Source: Rahnella laticis
GTDB taxonomy: Bacteria; Pseudomonadota; Gammaproteobacteria; Enterobacterales; Enterobacteriaceae
NCBI RefSeq assembly: GCF_015644585.1
Contig: NZ_JADOBI010000007.1
Location: 227,763 to 291,762 of the forward strand
DNA: 64,000 nucleotides
Direction of reading: 5' to 3'
Of this stretch, positions 47,639-56,575 are shown piece by piece (within the stretch, counting starts at the first letter, position 1; every line of letters begins with the position of its first letter). The position numbers were made by a program, and so were the translations under genes. Below the pieces are notes generated by a model, which had not been told where the DNA came from, did not search any database, and saw nothing but the letters and a program-made list of their open reading frames with translations.

Positions 47639-49162
47639 ATGCGTCTTCGCAACAGACTCTCTATTACTTTTATTACATTTGTCAGCATTAATCTTGCGGG
47701 CGCATGGATTGTTATAGAAAAGATGAAATTCAGCCAGAAAAAAGAAGCTGAAAAAAACGTGCTCATGATTCGCGACGAAATTGATCGCGTGCTCACTCAT
47801 GCCAGAATCGCCAGTGACGCCGCCGCGCATCTTCTGGCCGGGAAATGTGATGCGGCCACGCAAACGGATATTCGTAAAATCGTCGCGACCATCCCTGATA
47901 TCCGCACGGTCAGCCTGCTCCGGGGCAACGAGATTTATTGCTCCTCGGTTTTCGGGGCTCAGAACTTCATACTGGATGCCCGAAGCACGCCGCCGGTCGG
48001 GCTCTCCCTGATGGACGGCAATGCGCTCACGCCTTACCGTTCGCTGCTCATCTACCGCACCTTGCATGCCGGTAAGAGCGTGATGGTGGGCATCGACGGC
48101 TATTACCTGCAAAACAAACTTAAAACTCACGACAGGCGCACGGATTACCAGATGACGCTGAACGGCCTGACGCTTAACGCGGCGGGCCAGGTTCTGACGC
48201 ACCGCGACAATACCGCATCTGCGCGCTATTTCTCCCCGGAGTATCAGTACCAGATCAGCGCAAATCCGGTTGCGCCGGTCAGCCCGAATTTATTGTTGAA
48301 AACTGTCTGGCAGGATGAAAAGTCAGGGGTTTTCCTGACGCTTTTACTCTCCGCCCTGCTCTCGACAATAACCACTAAAACACTTTCCCGCCGTAATACT
48401 TTATTGTTTATGCTTGGGAAAGCGCTGGATAAAAATGAACTCATTCCTTTTATTCAGCCGATAGTCGAAGCGCAAAGCGGTAATACCGTTGGCGGCGAGG
48501 TACTGATGCGCTGGAAACATCCGCAGCGGGGTCATATTTCCCCTGAGCAGTTTATTCCGCTGGCGGAACAAAATGGTCTGATCACCCGGATAACGCAGTC
48601 GGGATTATGTCATGTTGCGGACGCACTGAACTCCGCGGACATTATTCCCGCCCGCGATATGACGTTATTTTTCAACGTCTCCGCCGCTGACTTTATGAAT
48701 CATGACATTGCAGACTGGTGCCGGGAATTCAGGCGAAAAACGCCGCTTTCTGGCTGGCAGATCGGGCTGGAAATTACGGAAAGAGAACCTGTTGAAGATA
48801 CGCAACTTGCTCAGGCGTTGTGTGAACAACTCGACGCGCTGGGTGTGCAGATTTCGATAGATGATTTTGGTACGGGGAATTCCAATTACCGCTACCTGAT
48901 GCAGTTCCGTCCGCGCTATATCAAGATTGATAAAGTCTTTACGGCGGGCATTGAAACCGACGCCAGCAGAGAAGCCATTGTGCGCAACATCATTGCCATC
49001 GCGCAGGATATGCGTTGCATGACCATTGCAGAAGGCGTGGAAACCGCGTCGCAAAAAGTGAAGCTGGCCGCAATGGGCGTCACGCATTTTCAGGGATATT
49101 ACTTCTCGAAGCCGGTTGAGATGGCCGCTTTCTTCCGCAACACACCCAATCCCCTCCCGTAA
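47639..49162 (+). CDS. CSS-domain EAL-type c-di-GMP phosphodiesterase
   Basis: A membrane protein of 507 residues: transmembrane segment near 8-26, periplasmic CSS domain (IYCSSVFG, Cys101-Ser-Ser) and a second membrane helix around 232-252, then a cytoplasmic EAL domain. Motif 1 is EVLMRW (Glu287, EVL for EAL), with the later metal site DDFGTG (Asp408-Asp409), KIDKVF and AEGVE present, so it should hydrolyse c-di-GMP. The CSS periplasmic part senses redox/DsbA state in known members. It lies between two fimbrial operons, a usual place for fimbrial PDEs (compare MrkJ). Confidence 0.92.
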   Translation: MRLRNRLSITFITFVSINLAGAWIVIEKMKFSQKKEAEKNVLMIRDEIDRVLTHARIASDAAAHLLAGKCDAATQTDIRKIVATIPDIRTVSLLRGNEIYCSSVFGAQNFILDARSTPPVGLSLMDGNALTPYRSLLIYRTLHAGKSVMVGIDGYYLQNKLKTHDRRTDYQMTLNGLTLNAAGQVLTHRDNTASARYFSPEYQYQISANPVAPVSPNLLLKTVWQDEKSGVFLTLLLSALLSTITTKTLSRRNTLLFMLGKALDKNELIPFIQPIVEAQSGNTVGGEVLMRWKHPQRGHISPEQFIPLAEQNGLITRITQSGLCHVADALNSADIIPARDMTLFFNVSAADFMNHDIADWCREFRRKTPLSGWQIGLEITEREPVEDTQLAQALCEQLDALGVQISIDDFGTGNSNYRYLMQFRPRYIKIDKVFTAGIETDASREAIVRNIIAIAQDMRCMTIAEGVETASQKVKLAAMGVTHFQGYYFSKPVEMAAFFRNTPNPLP

Positions 49163-49192
49163 AAAAGGCATCCCCCGAAGGGAATGCCTTTT
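49163..49192. terminator. Bidirectional terminator between the EAL gene and fimbrial operon 2
   Basis: AAAAGGCAT and ATGCCTTTT pair around a CCCC..GGG stem with a GAA loop; A- and T-runs at the two ends serve the converging EAL gene and fimbrial operon 2. Confidence 0.88.
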
Positions 49193-49215
49193 CTCACCGC
49201 AACGTCACCCGCCTT

Positions 49216-50409
49216 CTACCAGTTCAGATCAATCGCCACCGCTGCGGTCGCCAGGCCGGGGTCGGCGCTCGCCCGCGGGCACAACACCCAGACCAGCGGA
49301 TCGGACCACGATGTTTCCGTGGTGATGGTGCGCAGAGTGGTTTTCGTGCCGTCCATCGGAACCGAGGAGCTTTTGTTGGTGCAACCCGCATCGGTGGCCG
49401 CCGTCGTGCCGCGGAACCCGCGCACGTCGCCATTGACAGCGCCACTGGCTGACATCAGCGGCACGCTGTTCTGGTCGCCGGCCTGTGATTTTGGCGTTAC
49501 CGAATAAGACACCGGCAATGAGGTGCCCGTCGGGTTCACGCAGGTCACATCCAGCGTGGAACTCACCGGAATGCCGCCCGGTTTACCGACGTCCGCCGGC
49601 GTCACGTCGCCGAAGGAAATCGAGGACGGCGTGCTCACGTTGCAGCTGACGCCGGTCCAGGTCAGGGAAAACGTCCGCTGTTCAAATGTTGACGTGGTGG
49701 CGTTCCAGCGATATCCGCGCGAGGCCTGCGCGTAGACGGTTTTGGTCGCCATTTTTGCCGCGCCCGGTTTCACGTAAACTCCGTAACCTATCGCCGCCTG
49801 CGTGCCGCCGCCGGTGTTCATTTCGACGACGCCGGTGGAGACGGTATACGTGGTACCCACGCCGATGCAGTCGGTACGGGTGCTCAGATTTCCCGTGCCG
49901 GTGCCGAATTTATCCCATGACGCAGTGGACGTGGTGTTCAGGCCGACGTTGCTGTTCGGGGTGAACGTCCCGCCGGTGGTGATCGGGTTCATGGTTCCCG
50001 CCGTGACCACCATCGGGCCGGACATCGTGCCAAACGGGATCACCAGGATCCCGGCAGCAATTTCATAGCCGCGATAACCGTCGTACGTCGCCATCGGGTA
50101 CATGTTGATGCATTCGCCGGTGGCCAGCGGTGCGGCGGAAACCAGGATTGTCCCCACCTGCCCGTAACCCAGAAACGGCACCAGGTTTTGCGAATAGTAC
50201 CAGCCGGGTTTGTTGCCGGGCACCACGCCGCCGGTGGTCCACGGCAATGTGGTACTGACCACGTCACTGATTACCTGATAGCCGGAGCTGAGTTGCAGTG
50301 CGGAACAGTTCGCCGCGCTGAGCAATGCGGCCGCGCCCAGAAGGTATTTTGCCCGGCGTTTCCACGGGCGGTCTGAAAATACGTTTGAATGAAAAGTTAA
50401 AGCGGTCAT
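49216..50409 (-). CDS. Fimbrial tip adhesin, operon 2
   Basis: A protein of 397 residues from ATG 50409 (GGAG 7 nt upstream). A long signal peptide ends near NCSA; the N-terminal lectin-like domain (about 40-215) is rich in Thr, Gly and Tyr, with Cys pair CINMYP/TDCIGVG; the C-terminal pilin domain starts SCNVSTPSSISFGDVTPADV and ends VAIDLNW. This is the FimH-like two-domain plan. Last gene of the operon; the receptor is unknown. Confidence 0.8.
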   Translation of the reverse strand: MTALTFHSNVFSDRPWKRRAKYLLGAAALLSAANCSALQLSSGYQVISDVVSTTLPWTTGGVVPGNKPGWYYSQNLVPFLGYGQVGTILVSAAPLATGECINMYPMATYDGYRGYEIAAGILVIPFGTMSGPMVVTAGTMNPITTGGTFTPNSNVGLNTTSTASWDKFGTGTGNLSTRTDCIGVGTTYTVSTGVVEMNTGGGTQAAIGYGVYVKPGAAKMATKTVYAQASRGYRWNATTSTFEQRTFSLTWTGVSCNVSTPSSISFGDVTPADVGKPGGIPVSSTLDVTCVNPTGTSLPVSYSVTPKSQAGDQNSVPLMSASGAVNGDVRGFRGTTAATDAGCTNKSSSVPMDGTKTTLRTITTETSWSDPLVWVLCPRASADPGLATAAVAIDLNW

Positions 50410-50479
50410 GTCTGACTCCATTTGCGGCGCAGGGCGTGATTTTCAACGCCCTGCGCCGGAATTCATTGAGGGTTAATGG

Positions 50480-53035
50480 TTAGCGGCATTCGCCTTTCAT
50501 CTGGATAACCGGCATCTGGGCGGTCGGTGCAAGGCCGTGCAGGTTGTAGCTCACGCGGCACTGTTTATCGTGGCCTTTGCCCCACATCACGGACAGCTCG
50601 CCTTTTTGCGGCAGGCCGGTCAGATAGACCTGACCGTTATCGCCGGTGATCCCGGTGTTTTCTTCGCTGGTGGCGCTTTGCACCAGCGCGACGGTTGCGC
50701 CAAACGGCACCACGCCCGCGCCGCCTGCACGCGTCAGGGTCATCAGCACCTGATAGCCAATGCGGGTGGCAAAATTGGCTTTCACCACCGCGCCGTTGGT
50801 CGGATAAACGGTCTGCTGGTTTTGCGGCAAATCGACGTTATCCGGCAACGTGCTCGGGTCCAGCCCGATGTTGTTGCGGGTGTAATCGGAGAGATAAGGC
50901 ACCACGGCGTACCCGCGCGAGTCGCTCTTTCCGCCGTTGTTTGACAGGCTGACGCCTTCCGCGCCGGGGGCGCTGATCAGCGCTACGGAACTGCCCAGCG
51001 GTCGTGACAATGTCACGCCTTCCGAATGCACCACCGCGCCACCGCTCATGTTGACGTTCATCGAGCGCATGTCTGCCGAATAGCCGTAACCGGCTGAAAT
51101 ATTGCCTTTGCTCCCCTGATAGCCAAGATTGGCGGTGCTGCTGCTGACCTGATCCTGATTGCCCCAGCCTTGCATCACGCTGTAAGAAAACGCGCCGTCG
51201 GCGTTGCTGCCCGCGATCCCGGCCTGGCCCTGCGTGCGGCCCTGATTGTCATGCGTGAACTGGCTGCTGGCGTAGGTGTTTTGCAGCGCGGACGAATAAC
51301 TGAAAATGCTGAACGGAATGCTCACGTTGAACGACACCTGACGGTTTTCCGGCCAGTCGCCGTTGCCTTTCATCCGGTCTACGGTGTAATAAATCCCGTA
51401 GCTGATGCCTTTGACACTGCCGTTATACCCTGCGGAAAGGCTGGTGAGCGTTTTCGTCGAGCCGTAATAATCATCACGGTTGGCGCGCAGGCTGACCGAG
51501 CCGAAATCGCCCAGTTGCTGCGTCACCTGCGTCTGGAAACTGCTGCGACGGCGGCTCATGATCCACGGCGACACGTCTTCCTTCTGCGCATAACCCAGGC
51601 TGTTGTATTCGGAGAAGCTGTAATAGTTTCGCGTCGAATAACGCAGCGCCGTCAGATCGACTGACGTGCCGGTGGTGAGCATACTTTTGGAATAACGCAC
51701 GCGCCAAGAGGCACCGCCCTGACGGTTTTTGTCTTCAAACTGCGTGCTGGAAAACGTGCCGTCAGCCGACATTGCGCCCCAGTCACCGAGCGAAACGCCG
51801 CTCCCCATGCTCAGCGCGCTGTATTTTTGCGACGTCAGCAGGCCGCCGTAGAGCGTCAGGTTTTTCGGTAAACCGTAAATCAGCGTGGCGAGCACAAAGT
51901 CAGACTGGCGCGAGCCCTGCGTGGTGCCGCCGTCATACTGTCCGGCGGTGACTTCATATTTCACCGCGCCCGGCCGCAGCATCACCGGCAACGAAGAATA
52001 TGGCACCACAAAGCTGTGAACGCTGCCGTCAGCTTCAGTGATCGCCACGTCCAGGTCGCCGGACATCCCCGCCTGATACAGATCTTTAATTTCAAACGGG
52101 CCGGGCGCGACGTACGTCTCGTACACCACATAGCCGTTCTGACGCACCGTGACGCGGGCATTACTGTTCGCCACGCCGTTAATCTGCGGCGCAAATCCGC
52201 GCAACCGCGCGGGCATCATCTGGTCGGCGGAACGCAGCTGCACGCCGCGAAACGGCACGCCGTCCAGCACATCGCCGCCGGTGCTGGCTTCGCCCATCAG
52301 CAGGCGCGAACGCCAGTCGCGGATATCCCGCGCCAGATAGGTATTGGAAAAACGCGTGCTGTCGGTGTTGTTGCCACTGTCTGTGTCGGAATGGCTGTGT
52401 GTAATGGTGCTGCGCAGCCGCCACGCCCCGGCATTCGCGCCGGTCTGCACGTTGGCAAAAACGTTGTTGGTGGCGCGCTGATCGTTGTTCACCGTCTGCT
52501 CATTGCGTCCGGCGCTGAGATTGTAGTTAAACAGCATCGCCGGGATCCCGTCGTCCCACTGCGCGGGATCGCTCTGGCTGTCCCGGCCCGGCTGCATGGC
52601 GACCTGCGGGATGCTGACATCCAGCCGCAAGCGCGATAAATCAAACTTCACTGTGGATTGCGGGATCAGCGCAGTCAGGTTGTCCACCGGCTGATCTTTC
52701 GGTAACTCTTTCAGCGCGGGCAGCTGATCCACATTCACGCCCAGCGTTTTCAGCAATTCAGGCGTCAGCAGCGGTGCGACATTGCCCTGCGAATTCTTTT
52801 TGAACACCAGATCGCGGGACTCGGCTTCGCGCTGGTTCACGAAAATCGTCACCAGATAATCCCCTTCGGCCACACCGCCCGCGTGCGAGAATGCGGACAA
52901 ATCGACCTCGGAAGTGCCTGTCCCCAGCGAAAGCAGCTCAGGGTCAAAGTAATCTTCTGCCCACGCACCGTGGCAGCTCATCAAAACTAAAAGTGCAATT
53001 GAATTGCGCGGGAAGGCGCGGGTACTGGCTACCAT
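50480..53035 (-). CDS. Outer-membrane usher, operon 2
   Basis: A FimD-family usher of 851 residues from ATG 53035 (AGGA 8 nt upstream); a TTG at 53074 extends the frame but the signal peptide starts at MVASTRAFPRNSIALLVLMS. It has FDPELLSLG at the N-terminal domain, the plug region NARVTVRQNGYVVYETYVAPG, and C-terminal NGAVVKANFATRIGYQVLMT and FGATVALVQ. It is distinct in sequence from the usher of operon 1. Confidence 0.94.
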   Translation of the reverse strand: MVASTRAFPRNSIALLVLMSCHGAWAEDYFDPELLSLGTGTSEVDLSAFSHAGGVAEGDYLVTIFVNQREAESRDLVFKKNSQGNVAPLLTPELLKTLGVNVDQLPALKELPKDQPVDNLTALIPQSTVKFDLSRLRLDVSIPQVAMQPGRDSQSDPAQWDDGIPAMLFNYNLSAGRNEQTVNNDQRATNNVFANVQTGANAGAWRLRSTITHSHSDTDSGNNTDSTRFSNTYLARDIRDWRSRLLMGEASTGGDVLDGVPFRGVQLRSADQMMPARLRGFAPQINGVANSNARVTVRQNGYVVYETYVAPGPFEIKDLYQAGMSGDLDVAITEADGSVHSFVVPYSSLPVMLRPGAVKYEVTAGQYDGGTTQGSRQSDFVLATLIYGLPKNLTLYGGLLTSQKYSALSMGSGVSLGDWGAMSADGTFSSTQFEDKNRQGGASWRVRYSKSMLTTGTSVDLTALRYSTRNYYSFSEYNSLGYAQKEDVSPWIMSRRRSSFQTQVTQQLGDFGSVSLRANRDDYYGSTKTLTSLSAGYNGSVKGISYGIYYTVDRMKGNGDWPENRQVSFNVSIPFSIFSYSSALQNTYASSQFTHDNQGRTQGQAGIAGSNADGAFSYSVMQGWGNQDQVSSSTANLGYQGSKGNISAGYGYSADMRSMNVNMSGGAVVHSEGVTLSRPLGSSVALISAPGAEGVSLSNNGGKSDSRGYAVVPYLSDYTRNNIGLDPSTLPDNVDLPQNQQTVYPTNGAVVKANFATRIGYQVLMTLTRAGGAGVVPFGATVALVQSATSEENTGITGDNGQVYLTGLPQKGELSVMWGKGHDKQCRVSYNLHGLAPTAQMPVIQMKGECR

Positions 53036-53137
53036 GCCGTTTGTCCTGAAACAGGATGTCAATTTCTTACTCAAGATCGTTCCCTGCTTTGTAATGAATT
53101 ATTCCCGGTCTTATGGCGTCTGGAAAAATGCCGGACC

Positions 53138-53893
53138 TTATAATGTCTGGCGCTGCAACGGCGTCACCTGGCTGTCTTCGTCCACCAGTTGCCATTCCAC
53201 CGCACCGCGCATACCCGCAGAAACGGGGTAACGCTGCTGCCCTTTTGGCGGCACCAGCCTGCGCAGTTCATCGGCCGCCAGCGGTTTCCCCCCAACGGTC
53301 AGCTGGCTGAAATTGAGATAAAACGGCGTCGGGTTATCGACCACCAGCACCTCGTTTTGCAGGCTGAAACGCAGCTGTTTCGCCGCGCTTTTCACGCCGG
53401 CTTCGGGCAAACCCGCAGGCCGGTAAAACAGCTTCATGTTGTTCACCACCGCAAGCACCAGCTGGCCGCCGGTCTGGCTGGCTCTGCCCGGCACGGACGG
53501 GATCCCTTTAACGGAAAGATAAAAGACCGATTCCCTGTCCTGCGGCAGCGTCATGCCGGTCAGGCGGATACGCAGCTGGAGCGGCTCGCCGGAGTCGATG
53601 CGTTGCAGCGGCGGCGTGACCATCATCGGAATGGCGTCGCCGGGCGCTTTGTTGTCAATTTCTGCCGCCGGTAATCCGGTGGCGAAATCCACCGGACGGA
53701 TCCACGACTGCATCAGATAAGCGCGCCCGGTGTTGTTGGTCATCGACCAGGTGATGCCTTTTTTCTGCGCCGCCGGATACACAATCCGAAACTCATTGAG
53801 CGAAAAACCGGACGGTTTATCCGGCGAGGCAAAGGACGGCTGAGCCGCGGACAGGGCTGCCATAAACAGGACGAGTTTCAATGCCGGTTTCAT
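53138..53893 (-). CDS. Periplasmic fimbrial chaperone, operon 2 (third copy)
   Basis: A PapD-like chaperone of 251 residues. Signal peptide MKPALKLVLFMAALSAAQPS; ESVFYLSVKGIPSV, NNMKLFYRPAGLPE and NPTPFYLNFSQLTVGGKPL are the family landmarks. The C-terminal VDEDSQVTP replaces the usual IND(F/Y)GG, a local divergence. It overlaps the preceding chaperone by 4 nt. Confidence 0.9.
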   Translation of the reverse strand: MKPALKLVLFMAALSAAQPSFASPDKPSGFSLNEFRIVYPAAQKKGITWSMTNNTGRAYLMQSWIRPVDFATGLPAAEIDNKAPGDAIPMMVTPPLQRIDSGEPLQLRIRLTGMTLPQDRESVFYLSVKGIPSVPGRASQTGGQLVLAVVNNMKLFYRPAGLPEAGVKSAAKQLRFSLQNEVLVVDNPTPFYLNFSQLTVGGKPLAADELRRLVPPKGQQRYPVSAGMRGAVEWQLVDEDSQVTPLQRQTL

Positions 53894-54633
53894 GATTTTC
53901 CTCCGCCCTGCACGGCCGCTTTGAACAGCGCGCTGTTGCCGCCATAGTCATTAATCACGGTCCACTGCGCCTGACGGACGCCACCTGAAGACGGAACGGT
54001 GATCTGCGTGAATGGCGCAACCATGATCCCGCGGCTTACGTCCACTTCAGCGGCATCAAACGCCAGCCGCGAGAACGTCAGGTAATACGGCGTCGGGTTA
54101 TTCACCTGCACCTGCCCGCTGTGATGTTGAAACGTTAAACGCCCCGCGGCTTCTTCCTGCGACATCGCCAGCCCGGCCGGGCGGTAAAACAGCTTGATGG
54201 TGTTCTGAATGCCCACGGAAATACGCGCGGCCAGCGAGGCGTCTTCGGCCTCTTTCGGCTGCGCCATCGACGGCACGGCAATCGCGGTGAAATAAAACAC
54301 CGACTCGCGATCGTCGGGCAGCGCCGCAGCGCCTTTTCGTAAAATACGCACGGCGTTCTTGCTGTTGCCTTCCAGCCGGAACAGCGGTGGCGTGGTCAGA
54401 AACGGCGCAGGCTCGCGTCCGGCCGGGGTAGCGACCACTGCCGACTGAACCAGATACGGCAACTTCCCGTGGTTTTGCAGGGTCACCGTCTGCGCGTTAT
54501 CGGTGGACTGAAAAATCACACGCGTCCGGCTGATGCTGATCCCGCCATCTTCAGCGGCGGCACCCTGCACCAGCGCCGCCAGAAGCGCGGCGACGGTCAC
54601 CGTCCGGCGCGCGAGTAAACACAGTAAATTCAT
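53890..54633 (-). CDS. Periplasmic fimbrial chaperone, operon 2 (second copy)
   Basis: A chaperone of 247 residues from ATG 54633 (GAGGA 7 nt upstream). It has GISISRTRVIFQSTDNAQTV, ESVFYFTAIAVPSM, NTIKLFYRPAGLAMS and INDYGGNSALF. It lies between a pilin and the third chaperone, overlapping the latter. A separate chaperone for minor subunits or the adhesin is plausible. Confidence 0.9.
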   Translation of the reverse strand: MNLLCLLARRTVTVAALLAALVQGAAAEDGGISISRTRVIFQSTDNAQTVTLQNHGKLPYLVQSAVVATPAGREPAPFLTTPPLFRLEGNSKNAVRILRKGAAALPDDRESVFYFTAIAVPSMAQPKEAEDASLAARISVGIQNTIKLFYRPAGLAMSQEEAAGRLTFQHHSGQVQVNNPTPYYLTFSRLAFDAAEVDVSRGIMVAPFTQITVPSSGGVRQAQWTVINDYGGNSALFKAAVQGGGKS

Positions 54634-54643
54634 GGCGGGATCC

Positions 54644-55204
54644 TCACTGATAAACAAAATCAAACGTGACGCTGGCGTCTAGCCGCCCGGATTTCGTGGC
54701 GGCGTTGGTACACTGATTGCCGCACGACAGTGCCACTTTGAGCGGAATGCTGGTGGAGCCGCCGTTGAAACTGGCGGCATCCACCATCGCGGGAAGGAAC
54801 GTGTTGTTGGTCACGACCGCGCCCGACGCCGTCACAATGCGCACGCCGTAATTCACCGCCTGAGACGTGGCCTGCCGGAACAGAAAATCGCCGGTTGCGC
54901 TGTCGCCCGTGCCCGTCACCGTGACGCCGGGGCGCTGCACCGCGCCAATAAATCCGGCGCACTGCGACAACCTGACTTCCAGCGGTAACGGATTTGCCAG
55001 ACTGACGCCCTGCCGGATGTCAGACGAAAGCACCGCGCCGAAATCCAGCGTCGCCGGTGCCGAAACCTGGCAGGTCGGCGCCTGAAAAGTCGCGCTGAAC
55101 TGCACGTCTGCTGCCGTGGCGCTGGCCGCGATCCCCGGCAGACACAGGCAAAGGGACGCCCTCAGGGCAAATAAATGCCCTGATAAAATGTTGAGATTTT
55201 TCAT
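54644..55204 (-). CDS. Minor fimbrial subunit, operon 2 (a)
   Basis: A pilin of 186 residues: signal peptide ending ASATA-A, mature FSATFQAPTCQVSAPATLDF, pilin Cys pairs (TCQV, SQCAGF; plus a second pair CGNQC), and a C-terminal VTFDFVYQ beta-strand with penultimate Tyr. Probably an adaptor or minor pilin. It lies 10 nt upstream of the second chaperone start. Confidence 0.87.
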   Translation of the reverse strand: MKNLNILSGHLFALRASLCLCLPGIAASATAADVQFSATFQAPTCQVSAPATLDFGAVLSSDIRQGVSLANPLPLEVRLSQCAGFIGAVQRPGVTVTGTGDSATGDFLFRQATSQAVNYGVRIVTASGAVVTNNTFLPAMVDAASFNGGSTSIPLKVALSCGNQCTNAATKSGRLDASVTFDFVYQ

Positions 55205-55225
55205 CGGGTTTGTCTGTTGAAAGCG

Positions 55226-55771
55226 TTAAGGGAAAATGAAGGCGAACGTGATTCTGGCGTTGACGTTGCCCTGCGTCAGCATCGGGTCGCCCGCGCTGCG
55301 CACCAGGCCGACGGAAAATGGCTGCACTGAGTTGCCGTCATCCTGGCTTATCAGCACGGTTTCGCCCGGCGCGACGGTATCCGCCGCGTTATAGAAATCC
55401 GTCAGGCTGGTGAGCGTGCCTTTTTTCAGCATAAAACCGGCGTATTTCGCCGTTGAACTGGCCGCACGGAATAAGCGCGTGTCGGTCAGCCCGGCCGATT
55501 CACCGGTCACACTCAGCGACGGCGCTTTGCCCTGCATTTCCACGCAGTTCAGGTTCACGCCCAGCGGCAGAATTTGCGCCGTGCCGGTGGCAAATTGCGT
55601 GGTGTCTTTGCGGTCAAAGGTGATGCTGGCGTTATCGAGCGAAACCTGACAACTGCCGTCCACGATATTGGCCTTAATTTCGGTAGTGGCGGCACCGGCC
55701 GCCGCGCCGGACAAAATCAGCGCAAGCCCTGCCGTGAAACCCAGTAAAACCGGCTTAATTGACGGTGCCAC
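55226..55771 (-). CDS. Minor fimbrial subunit, operon 2 (b)
   Basis: A pilin of 181 residues from GTG 55771, chosen because GGAGG lies 6 nt before it; upstream in-frame codons have no such site. The signal peptide ends at GAAAG-A, followed by IVDGSCQVSLDNASITFDRK, a second Cys in VNLNCVEM, and C-terminal RITFAFIFP. It overlaps the end of the first chaperone's restored frame by 17 nt, which supports that frame being the ancestral one. Confidence 0.82.
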   Translation of the reverse strand: MAPSIKPVLLGFTAGLALILSGAAAGAATTEIKANIVDGSCQVSLDNASITFDRKDTTQFATGTAQILPLGVNLNCVEMQGKAPSLSVTGESAGLTDTRLFRAASSTAKYAGFMLKKGTLTSLTDFYNAADTVAPGETVLISQDDGNSVQPFSVGLVRSAGDPMLTQGNVNARITFAFIFP

Positions 55772-56470
55772 GAAACGCCTCCACGCCACCAAAATCATTG
55801 ATTGCCGCCCATTCGGCTTTACCCTGTCCGACGCTCACCGGATACGTGTTGGCCGCAAACGGGGCCACCATGCTGGTGCCTTTGATAACATCGAGTTTGA
55901 TTTTTTGCCGTCGACCATCAGCTTGTTCAGGGAAATATAATAAGGCGTCGGGTTCATCACCTTCACACCCTGGCCGGTACGGGAAATCTGCAATTTTCCC
56001 ATCGCCTCTTTTTGCGTCATCGGCAAATTATCCGGGCGATAAAACAGTTTTACGGTATTGCCTGTCGCGACCTGAAGCGTACCGCCGACGCTATTGCCGG
56101 TATTATTTTGGCCTGACTTCCCGGTCGGGATCGCCATAATATTCAGATAAAATACCGATTCACGGTCACGCGGCAGCAAATTCGTTTTCTTCAGAATACG
56201 AATTTTATTGGTCGAATCAGATTCGATGCGAAATAACGCAGGCGCGGGCATAAATGCGCTGTCGGTTGATTTCGTCGAAAGACTGTCTGAAATACCGACA
56301 TTAATAAGGTAAGGTTGATTCGCCGACCGGTTATTAATGTCAACACTCTGGCTGCTGTCGTTTGCGGAAAAGATAATACGCGATGCACCAATACTGATAC
56401 TTGCATATACCGGCTGAATTAAAAACAGACTCAGGCTTAAAATAACGCCTGCTTTGTGATGAAACTTCAT
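55755..56470 (-). pseudogene. Fimbrial chaperone, operon 2 (first copy), frameshifted
   Basis: A PapD-type chaperone starting at 56470 (MKFHHKAGVILSLSLFLIQP). Motifs SISIGASRIIFSANDSSQSV, ESVFYLNIMAIPTG, NTVKLFYRPDNLPM and NPTPYYISLNKLMVDGKK are intact. At six A residues (T-run 55901-55906 on +) the frame slips; the original frame would end at 55835 with an out-of-family tail, while a -1 shift there gives IKLDVIKGTSMVAPFAANTY and INDFGGVEAFRGTVN to a stop at 55755. Either a one-base loss, a sequencing error, or slippage on the A-run. Confidence 0.8.
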
Positions 56471-56492
56471 AATATTCTCTGTCCGTTCAATG

Positions 56493-56524
56493 GAAAAGAG
56501 AGGCAGCAAAGTGCCTCTCTTTTC
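56493..56524 (-). terminator. Hairpin between major pilin and chaperone genes
   Basis: A perfect 13-bp stem (GAAAAGAGAGGCA/TGCCTCTCTTTTC) with a 6-base loop sits 50 bp past the major pilin stop and before the chaperone start. In fimbrial operons such hairpins attenuate or stabilise the pilin message, so that the pilin is made in large excess. Confidence 0.8.
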
Positions 56525-56575
56525 TTACTCTTCGCGTCGTCCCCGTTATTCACGGGAATGACGGAGTCGTTGCTA

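Noticed and set aside
47603..48202. 199-codon minus-strand frame opposite the EAL gene
   Set aside because: The antisense of a clear CSS-EAL protein; no start signal or recognisable family.
52016..52639. 207-codon + strand frame opposite the usher of operon 2
   Set aside because: Typical antisense frame in a GC-rich usher gene; no ribosome site.
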